A stretch of 64,000 nt of DNA, from NCBI RefSeq assembly GCF_006715785.1, contig NZ_VFNX01000001.1:3238501-3302500 (forward strand), given 5' to 3'. The translations under genes were made by a program, and so were the position numbers. Shown here piece by piece: positions 58,461 to 64,000 of the stretch. This stretch comes from Streptomyces puniciscabiei. Lineage in GTDB: Bacteria > Actinomycetota > Actinomycetes > Streptomycetales > Streptomycetaceae. Numbering within the stretch: position 1 is the first letter of the stretch; every line of letters starts with the position of its first letter. Below the pieces are notes generated by a model. That model made no database searches, was not told the origin of the DNA, and worked only from the letters and a program-made list of their open reading frames with translations.

Positions 58461-59990
58461 GTGCCACGTGGTGACGGTCGACTCAATCACGATCTGCTTC
58501 CCGGCGAGAAGGGCCCCCAGGACGCTTGCGGCGTCTTCGGTGTCTGGGCTCCGGGTGAAGAGGTCGCAAAGCTCACGTACTTCGGGCTCTACGCCCTCCA
58601 GCACCGGGGTCAGGAATCCGCGGGAATCGCGGTCAGCAACGGCTCCCAGATCCTCGTCTTCAAGGACATGGGCCTGGTCTCCCAGGTCTTCGACGAGACC
58701 TCGCTCGGTTCCCTCCAGGGTCATATCGCGGTCGGACACGCCCGCTACTCGACCACCGGCGCCTCCGTGTGGGAGAACGCCCAGCCGACGTTCCGCGCCA
58801 CCGCGCACGGCTCGATCGCGCTCGGCCACAACGGCAACCTGGTCAACACGGCGCAGCTCGCCGAGATGGTCGCCGACCTGCCCAACGACAACAACAGCCG
58901 CTCCACCCGGGTCGCGGCCACCAACGACACCGACCTGCTGACGGCGCTGCTCGCCGCCCAGGTCGACGAGGACGGCAAGCCGCTGACCATCGAGGAGGCG
59001 GCCCACCAGGTCCTCCCGAAGGTGCGGGGCGCCTTCTCGCTCGTCTTCATGGACGAGCAGACCCTCTACGCCGCCCGTGACCCGCAGGGCATCCGCCCGC
59101 TGGTCCTGGGCCGCCTGGAGCGCGGCTGGGTGGTCGCCTCCGAGACCGCCGCCCTGGACATCTGCGGCGCCAGCTTCGTGCGCGAGATCGAGCCGGGCGA
59201 GTTCGTCGCCGTCGACGAGAACGGTCTGCGCTCCTCGCGATTCGCGGAAGCGAAGCCCAAGGGCTGTGTCTTCGAGTACGTGTACCTGGCCCGCCCGGAC
59301 ACCGACATCGCCGGCCGGAACGTGTACCTCTCCCGCGTGGAGATGGGCCGCCGCCTCGCCAAGGAAGCCCCCGTCGAGGCCGACCTGGTCATAGCGACCC
59401 CGGAGTCCGGCACCCCGGCCGCCATCGGCTACGCGGAGGCCTCCGGCATCCCCTTCGGTGCGGGTCTGGTGAAGAACGCCTACGTCGGCCGGACCTTCAT
59501 CCAGCCCTCGCAGACCATCCGCCAGCTGGGCATCCGCCTGAAGCTGAACCCGCTGAAGGAAGTCATCAAGGGCAAGCGCCTGGTCGTCGTCGACGACTCG
59601 ATCGTGCGCGGCAACACCCAGCGGGCCCTGGTCCGCATGCTCCGCGAGGCCGGCGCCGCCGAGGTCCACATCCGGATCTCCTCGCCGCCCGTGAAGTGGC
59701 CCTGCTTCTTCGGCATCGACTTCGCCACGCGCGCGGAGCTGATCGCCAACGGCATGACCATCGAGGAGATCGGCACCTCGCTCGGCGCCGACTCGCTCGC
59801 CTACATCTCCATCGACGGCATGATCGAGGCGACCACGATCGCCAAGCCGAACCTGTGCCGCGCCTGCTTCGACGGCGAGTACCCGATGGAGCTGCCGGAC
59901 CCGGAGCTGCTGGGCAAGCAGCTGCTGGAGACCGAGCTGGCGGCCGGTCCCGCCGCCACGGCCGCGGCCGACGCGATCCGCCGCCCGTAA
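58461..59990 (+). CDS. purF: amidophosphoribosyltransferase
   Basis: 509 aa from GTG 58461. It commits PRPP to purine synthesis (glutamine to phosphoribosylamine). A 22-residue propeptide would be removed to expose Cys23 (DACGVFGVWAP), the Ntn nucleophile. The glutaminase half has LQHRGQESAGIAV and GHNGNLVNT. The PRTase loop is LVVVDDSIVRGNTQRALVRML. Cysteines in KGCVFEYVY, CFFGIDF and LCRACFDGEYP fit the 4Fe-4S cluster ligands of the Bacillus-type enzyme. It is followed after 34 nt by purM. Confidence 0.98.
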   Translation: MPRGDGRLNHDLLPGEKGPQDACGVFGVWAPGEEVAKLTYFGLYALQHRGQESAGIAVSNGSQILVFKDMGLVSQVFDETSLGSLQGHIAVGHARYSTTGASVWENAQPTFRATAHGSIALGHNGNLVNTAQLAEMVADLPNDNNSRSTRVAATNDTDLLTALLAAQVDEDGKPLTIEEAAHQVLPKVRGAFSLVFMDEQTLYAARDPQGIRPLVLGRLERGWVVASETAALDICGASFVREIEPGEFVAVDENGLRSSRFAEAKPKGCVFEYVYLARPDTDIAGRNVYLSRVEMGRRLAKEAPVEADLVIATPESGTPAAIGYAEASGIPFGAGLVKNAYVGRTFIQPSQTIRQLGIRLKLNPLKEVIKGKRLVVVDDSIVRGNTQRALVRMLREAGAAEVHIRISSPPVKWPCFFGIDFATRAELIANGMTIEEIGTSLGADSLAYISIDGMIEATTIAKPNLCRACFDGEYPMELPDPELLGKQLLETELAAGPAATAAADAIRRP

Positions 59991-60024
59991 CACCCTGCAG
60001 TACGACACGAAAGCTCTCACAGTC

Positions 60025-61092
60025 ATGTCTGAGACAACTGGTGCCAGCTACGCAGCGGCGGGCGTCGACATCGAGGCGGGCGACCGCGCGGTCGAGCTGA
60101 TGAAGGAGTGGGTGAAGAAGACCCAGCGCCCCGAGGTCCTCGGCGGCCTCGGCGGCTTCGCCGGCCTCTTCGACGCCTCCGCCCTCAAGCGCTACGAGCG
60201 TCCCCTCCTCGCCTCCGCCACGGACGGCGTCGGCACGAAGGTCGACGTCGCGCGCCGCATGGGCGTCTACGACACCATCGGCCACGACCTGGTCGCCATG
60301 GTCATGGACGACATCGTGGTGTGCGGCGCCGAGCCGCTGTTCATGACCGACTACATCTGCGTCGGCAAGGTCCACCCCGAGCGCGTCGCGGCCATCGTGA
60401 AGGGCATCGCGGAGGGCTGTGTGCTCGCCGGATGCGCCCTGGTGGGCGGCGAGACGGCCGAACACCCCGGTCTGCTGGGCGAGGACGACTTCGACGTCGC
60501 CGGGGCCGGTACGGGCGTCGTGGAGGCCGACCGGCTGCTCGGCGCTGATCGCATCCGTACGGGCGACGCGGTGATCGCCATGGCGTCCTCCGGCCTTCAC
60601 TCGAACGGGTACTCCCTGGTCCGCCACGTCCTGCTGAACACGGCCGGCCTGGCCCTGGAGTCGGAGGTCGCCGAGCTCGGCCGGACCCTCGGCGAGGAGC
60701 TGCTGGAGCCCACGAAGATCTACTCGCTGGACTGCCTGGCACTGATGCGCACCACGGACGTGCACGCGTTCTCGCACATCACCGGCGGCGGACTCGCGGC
60801 CAACCTGGCCCGCGTGATCCCCGACGGGCTGCACGCCGTGGTCGACCGCTCCACCTGGACCCCGGGCGCGATCTTCGACCTGGTCGGCAGGACCGGGAAC
60901 GTCGAGCGCCTGGAACTGGAGAAGACCCTCAACATGGGCGTCGGCATGATGGCGATCGTCCCCGCGGAATCCACCGAGGTGGCCCTCGCGACCCTGGCCG
61001 ACCGAGGGGTCGACGCCTGGGTGGCCGGCGAGATCACCGAGCGCGGTGCCAAGGAGACGGGCGCGGAGCTGGTGGGGGACTACGCCCGCTGA
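60025..61092 (+). CDS. purM: phosphoribosylformylglycinamidine cyclo-ligase (AIR synthetase)
   Basis: 355 aa. It closes the imidazole ring (FGAM to AIR). Motifs: YAAAGVDIEAGDRAVELM, LASATDGVGTKV, DDIVVCGAEPLFMTDYI, LVGGETAEHPGLL, SGLHSNGYSLVR, HITGGGLAANLARVIPDGL. It is probably co-transcribed with purF. Two hairpins follow the stop. Confidence 0.98.
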   Translation: MSETTGASYAAAGVDIEAGDRAVELMKEWVKKTQRPEVLGGLGGFAGLFDASALKRYERPLLASATDGVGTKVDVARRMGVYDTIGHDLVAMVMDDIVVCGAEPLFMTDYICVGKVHPERVAAIVKGIAEGCVLAGCALVGGETAEHPGLLGEDDFDVAGAGTGVVEADRLLGADRIRTGDAVIAMASSGLHSNGYSLVRHVLLNTAGLALESEVAELGRTLGEELLEPTKIYSLDCLALMRTTDVHAFSHITGGGLAANLARVIPDGLHAVVDRSTWTPGAIFDLVGRTGNVERLELEKTLNMGVGMMAIVPAESTEVALATLADRGVDAWVAGEITERGAKETGAELVGDYAR

Positions 61093-61095
61093 GCG

Positions 61096-61166
61096 TCGGC
61101 GGGTGACTGCACCCGCCGATTCTGCGGGTAGCACAGAAGCCGGTCGGTGGCTGTGCCACCGACCGG
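61096..61166. terminator. two tandem hairpins between purM and DUF3073
   Basis: TCGGCGGGT / ACCCGCCGA (61096-61119, 6-nt loop) and CCGGTCGGTGGC / GCCACCGACCGG (61140-61166, TGT loop). They separate convergent genes, so each strand meets at least one strong terminator. Confidence 0.9.
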
Positions 61167-61185
61167 ACTGGTGCTCAGTGCAAGG

Positions 61186-61434
61186 TCAAGCGCCGCGACG
61201 GTGTTGTGAGGGACCCTCGTCCTCGTCCTCGTCGTCCTCATAGAGGTCGGCGTAACGGGAGTACAGGTCGTCCTCGTCATGCTCATCGTCCTCGAACGGC
61301 TCGCCGTTCGGCGGCTGGCTCGAAGTCGATGCGCCCAGTTCACTGGCCAGACGTGACAGGTCAGTCCCACCGCTGTTGTACTTCAGCTGGCGGGCGACCT
61401 TTGTCTGCTTGGCCTTGGCCCGGCCGCGCCCCAT
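61186..61434 (-). CDS. DUF3073 protein
   Basis: 82 aa from ATG 61434. A strongly conserved basic N-terminus (MGRGRAKAKQTKVARQLKY) is followed by a Ser-rich stretch and a very acidic C-terminus (DDEHDEDDLYSRYADLYEDDEDEDEG). It is the DUF3073 family found beside purM in actinobacteria. Function unknown; the basic head suggests RNA or DNA contact. The 290-bp gap upstream (61435-61724) holds no gene I can support. Confidence 0.9.
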   Translation of the reverse strand: MGRGRAKAKQTKVARQLKYNSGGTDLSRLASELGASTSSQPPNGEPFEDDEHDEDDLYSRYADLYEDDEDEDEGPSQHRRGA

Positions 61435-61724
61435 GGCTCGACCCCCTCGGTGACGGGGCTCAACGGCCCCAGAGTCTGACACGCGTTCATGATCCGGAAC
61501 GGACCCTCCGCAGAGAGGCCGGTCCGTAGGGCTTCCACGGTACCTGAGCCCGCGCCCATACGGTACGTCGCCCGCAGCACGCGCGTGTGCCCAGGACCTT
61601 CGAGGCGCCCTGTCCTCGCTGGTCAGTGGCGATTTTAACCACTTATCGGGGAACGACCCGCCGGTGGAAGTGAGAGTTCTCTCGAAGTTCCCGCCGACGG
61701 GTACCGCTCACCTGTGCGATCGGG

Positions 61725-62831
61725 TCAGTGCACAGCGTGTCCGGCGCGTGCCTCGGCCATCCGCTGCTCGGCGATCCGGTCGGCCGCAGCGGCCGGCGGA
61801 ATCCCGTCTTCCTTCGCACGTGCGAATATGGCCAGCGTGGTGTCGAAGATCTTCGCCGCCTTCGCCTTGCACCGGTCGAAGTCGAACCCGTGCAGCTCGT
61901 CGGCCACCTGGATGACCCCGCCCGCGTTCACCACGTAGTCCGGCGCGTAGAGGATCCCGCGGTCGGCGAGGTCCTTCTCCACACCCGGGTGCGCGAGCTG
62001 GTTGTTGGCCGCGCCGCACACCACCTTGGCGGTGAGCACCTCGACGCTGTGGTCGTTCAGGGCGCCGCCGAGCGCGCAGGGGGCGTAGATGTCGAGCCCC
62101 TCGACCCGGATCAGCTCCTCGGTGTCGGCCACGGCCGTCACGCGCTCGGGGTGCTGGTCGAGGATCCGCTGGACGGCGTCCGTGCGCACGTCGGTGATGA
62201 CGACCTCGGCGCCCTCGTCCAGCAGGTGGCGCACCAGGTGGTGGCCGACCTTGCCGACGCCGGCGACACCGACCTTGCGGCCGCGCAGCAGGGGGTCGCC
62301 CCACAGGTGCTGGGCGGAGGCGCGCATGCCCTGGTAGACGCCGAAGGCGGTGAGCACCGAGGAGTCGCCGGCGCCGCCGTTCTCGGGGGAGCGGCCGGTG
62401 GTCCAGCGGCACTCACGGGCCACGACGTCCATGTCGGCGACGTAGGTGCCGACGTCGCACGCGGTGACGTAGCGCCCGCCGAGCGAGGCGACCATGCGGC
62501 CGTAGGCGAGGAGCAGTTCCTCGGTCTTGTCGCGCTCCGGGTCGCCGATGATCACGGCCTTGCCGCCGCCGTGGTCGAGTCCGGCCATGGCGTTCTTGTA
62601 CGACATTCCGCGTGCGAGGTTGAGGGCGTCGGCGACGGCCTCGGCCTCGGTGGCGTAGGGATAGAAGCGCGTTCCGCCGAGGGCGGGGCCCAGGGCGGTG
62701 GAGTGGATGGCGATCACGGCCTTGAGGCCGCTCGCGCGGTCCTGGCAGAGCACGACCTGCTCATGGCCGCCCTGGTCCGAGTGGAACAGGGTGTGCAGGA
62801 CATCAGCAGGTGCCCCAATTACGTCGGTCAC
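61725..62831 (-). CDS. vdh: valine dehydrogenase (Glu/Leu/Phe/Val dehydrogenase family)
   Basis: 368 aa from GTG 62831 (AGGAG 8 nt upstream). It oxidatively deaminates valine and other branched-chain amino acids with NAD, feeding precursors to catabolism and polyketides. The catalytic Lys lies in [14 protein letters not shown]; the substrate segment is [12 protein letters not shown]; the NAD fold is [17 protein letters not shown]; and late motifs are [14 protein letters not shown] and NNQLAHPG. The close match to streptomycete Vdh as I remember it supports the name. Confidence 0.95.
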   Translation of the reverse strand: MTDVIGAPADVLHTLFHSDQGGHEQVVLCQDRASGLKAVIAIHSTALGPALGGTRFYPYATEAEAVADALNLARGMSYKNAMAGLDHGGGKAVIIGDPERDKTEELLLAYGRMVASLGGRYVTACDVGTYVADMDVVARECRWTTGRSPENGGAGDSSVLTAFGVYQGMRASAQHLWGDPLLRGRKVGVAGVGKVGHHLVRHLLDEGAEVVITDVRTDAVQRILDQHPERVTAVADTEELIRVEGLDIYAPCALGGALNDHSVEVLTAKVVCGAANNQLAHPGVEKDLADRGILYAPDYVVNAGGVIQVADELHGFDFDRCKAKAAKIFDTTLAIFARAKEDGIPPAAAADRIAEQRMAEARAGHAVH

Positions 62832-63030
62832 TGTGGTGACTCCTGTGTAAAGAGCGGCGAGTGGGGTGGAACCCCGTACGGGTGGCGGGGTGCCGTGGCA
62901 TGAGCGTAGAGCCTTGGCACGACCACCATCCGTGCAGTGTTCAGGATCACTCGCGCGGGGCGCTGACGCACGCATGACCGTGGCACGATTTGCAGTGTTT
63001 CGAGCCGGGTCCGCTGGGGAGGGAGCAGGC

Positions 63031-63873
63031 GTGCCGAAGGTGTCCTCCGTGGTCGTCCCCTATGCCGCGTACCTGCGCGTGTACGAGCCGCTGGGCGCCT
63101 TCGCGGAGCCGGAGCGCAGCCACTGGGCCCGCTACGCCCGCCGCTCCGACCGCCCCTCCTACCAGGACGAACTGCGCCGTTCCCTGGCCGACTTGCTGCC
63201 CACCCCGCCGGTCGCCGTGCCGGTGCACGAGTCCAGCGACGCCTTCGTGCTGGAGGTCGACGGCGTGGTGTGCGTGTGCCCCTGGCGCACCCGGCTGCGC
63301 GGCTGGCTGGCGCTCGGCGAGCTGACCGAGGAGCTGCCGGCGCCGGTGCTGGACGCGGTGCTGCCGCCGGTCGTACGCCGCCAGGCCGCGCAGGACTACG
63401 AGCGCTGGCTGGCCCGCAACCCCGACGCCCGCCCGTGGATCCGCACGGCGACCTGGCAGGTGCCGCTGAACTGGTTCGTGCTGGTCTCGGACGAGGAGCG
63501 GCGCTACGAGAAGGGCACCGCCGAGGTGCCGCCGCTGCTGCGCTACCGCACGCCGATGGTGCAGGCCCGGCGGCGGGTGGCGCGGGCGCTGCGCACGCTG
63601 AGGGACACCGTCGAGGAGAGCCCGCTGATCGACGGCCTGGTGGACGTCGGCCGCTGGCTGGAGGAGTTCCACCCGCGCTCGCTGGTGGAGCTGGACTACG
63701 GCGGCCTGGTGCATGTGCTGTCGGCCGGTGAGCTGGAGGGCGACCACTCGGCGGCGGACGTGGCCGAGGGCATCCAGGCGCTTCGGCGGGGCGACGGCGC
63801 GGCGGCCGGGGAGGCCTACGCGCGGCTCGTGGAGCGGTGGCGGGCGGTCCGGGACCGGCGCTCGGCGAACTGA
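63031..63873 (+). CDS. conserved streptomycete protein of unknown function
   Basis: 280 aa from GTG 63031, chosen for the GGGAGGGAG Shine-Dalgarno; an earlier ATG at 62974 is in frame. No membrane segments. The sequence begins [21 protein letters not shown], has [27 protein letters not shown] in the middle and ends in helices ([28 protein letters not shown]). No domain recognised. It is divergent from vdh and directly precedes the place where bldC lies in Streptomyces. Confidence 0.85.
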   Translation: MPKVSSVVVPYAAYLRVYEPLGAFAEPERSHWARYARRSDRPSYQDELRRSLADLLPTPPVAVPVHESSDAFVLEVDGVVCVCPWRTRLRGWLALGELTEELPAPVLDAVLPPVVRRQAAQDYERWLARNPDARPWIRTATWQVPLNWFVLVSDEERRYEKGTAEVPPLLRYRTPMVQARRRVARALRTLRDTVEESPLIDGLVDVGRWLEEFHPRSLVELDYGGLVHVLSAGELEGDHSAADVAEGIQALRRGDGAAAGEAYARLVERWRAVRDRRSAN

Positions 63874-64000
63874 GGTTCCGGGAGCGCTCGAAGAGTGACG
63901 TACATCACGGCCCAAATGGCGCCGAACGACGTACGGTCTAGGCCACTTGACCATGTGACGGGACGTTGGTCCCGATCTGGACTTTTGCCCCAAGGGTGAT
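63874..64000 (+). promoter_or_regulatory. probable upstream region of bldC (gene itself outside the window)
   Basis: 127 bp with no ORF. It holds TTGACC at 63947-63952 and a small GGGAC/GTCCC inverted repeat around 63960-63971. By conserved gene order the next + strand gene should be bldC, a developmental regulator. That is inference from synteny only. Confidence 0.4.

Noticed and set aside
1..64000. CRISPR arrays or insertion sequences
   Set aside because: No regularly spaced direct repeats with unique spacers and no transposase-like protein were found; the tandem repeats present have no spacers.

Overview
The window is chromosomal DNA of very high G+C content with strongly GC-biased third codon positions, many GTG starts and TAGGCT/TACCGT-type -10 elements placed 6-8 nt before start codons. 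Gene content and order (sigma pair, tadA, upp, dnaX, purD, purC, lsr2, purSQL, purF, purM, vdh) match a Streptomyces core chromosome. As far as I remember the order, it corresponds to roughly SCO4020-SCO4090 of S. coelicolor, ending just before bldC. No plasmid, prophage, IS element or CRISPR array was seen.

Layout. 0-3.8 kb: tRNA-Ser(GCT) and tRNA-Arg(ACG), small conserved genes, a MarR regulator with a doubled operator-like repeat, and a DUF2797 gene. 3.8-9.9 kb: an overlapping operon of response regulator, sensor kinase, GT2-GtrA fusion and a polytopic PMT-type glycosyltransferase. 10-14.5 kb: a MarR-controlled DHA2 efflux pump and a YceI protein, both carrying carboxypeptidase-regulatory-like beta domains. 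14.7-18.5 kb: a lipoprotein and two SigB/F/G-type sigma factors (SigN- and SigF-like). 18.7-24.8 kb: tRNA-Ser(CGA), tadA with its partner, upp, an envelope LytR_C protein and several small proteins. 24.8-27.6 kb: an iron-box-controlled penicillin-acylase-like hydrolase plus a siderophore-type acetyltransferase. 27.8-30.2 kb: a decayed SDR gene and a CopC-CopD protein.

30.4-34.2 kb is the most unusual part. Two paralogous secreted four-cysteine mini-proteins flank a three-gene ABC transporter. Both have near-identical ~140-nt leaders containing a covarying hairpin with an invariant GGGCAA loop. I do not recognise this system.

34.3-45.2 kb: a membrane glycosyltransferase, tRNA-Ser(GGA), SRP RNA, dnaX, purD, a degenerate M48-like membrane protein, a formamidase-like protein and purC. 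45.2-49.5 kb: near-identical terminator plus tRNA-Gly(GCC) copies flank a two-component/ABC-transporter module, followed by an atypical tRNA-Gly(TCC). 49.6-61.2 kb: lsr2, purSQL in an overlapping operon, a multidomain SpoIIE-type phosphatase, a mycothiol-dependent isomerase-family protein, a META lipoprotein, purF and purM. 61.2-64 kb: DUF3073, valine dehydrogenase, an unknown protein, and what is probably the upstream region of bldC.

How the genes work together. purD, purC, purS/Q/L, purF and purM supply six of the de novo steps to AICAR, and upp supplies uracil salvage, beside dnaX, tRNA genes, SRP RNA and tadA (replication and translation). The rest is envelope sensing and defence: two two-component systems, drug efflux, metal and iron handling, sigma factors and Lsr2. 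Many genes appear to be transcribed without leaders. Start codons, promoters and hairpins were read by eye; no homology search or folding software was available.
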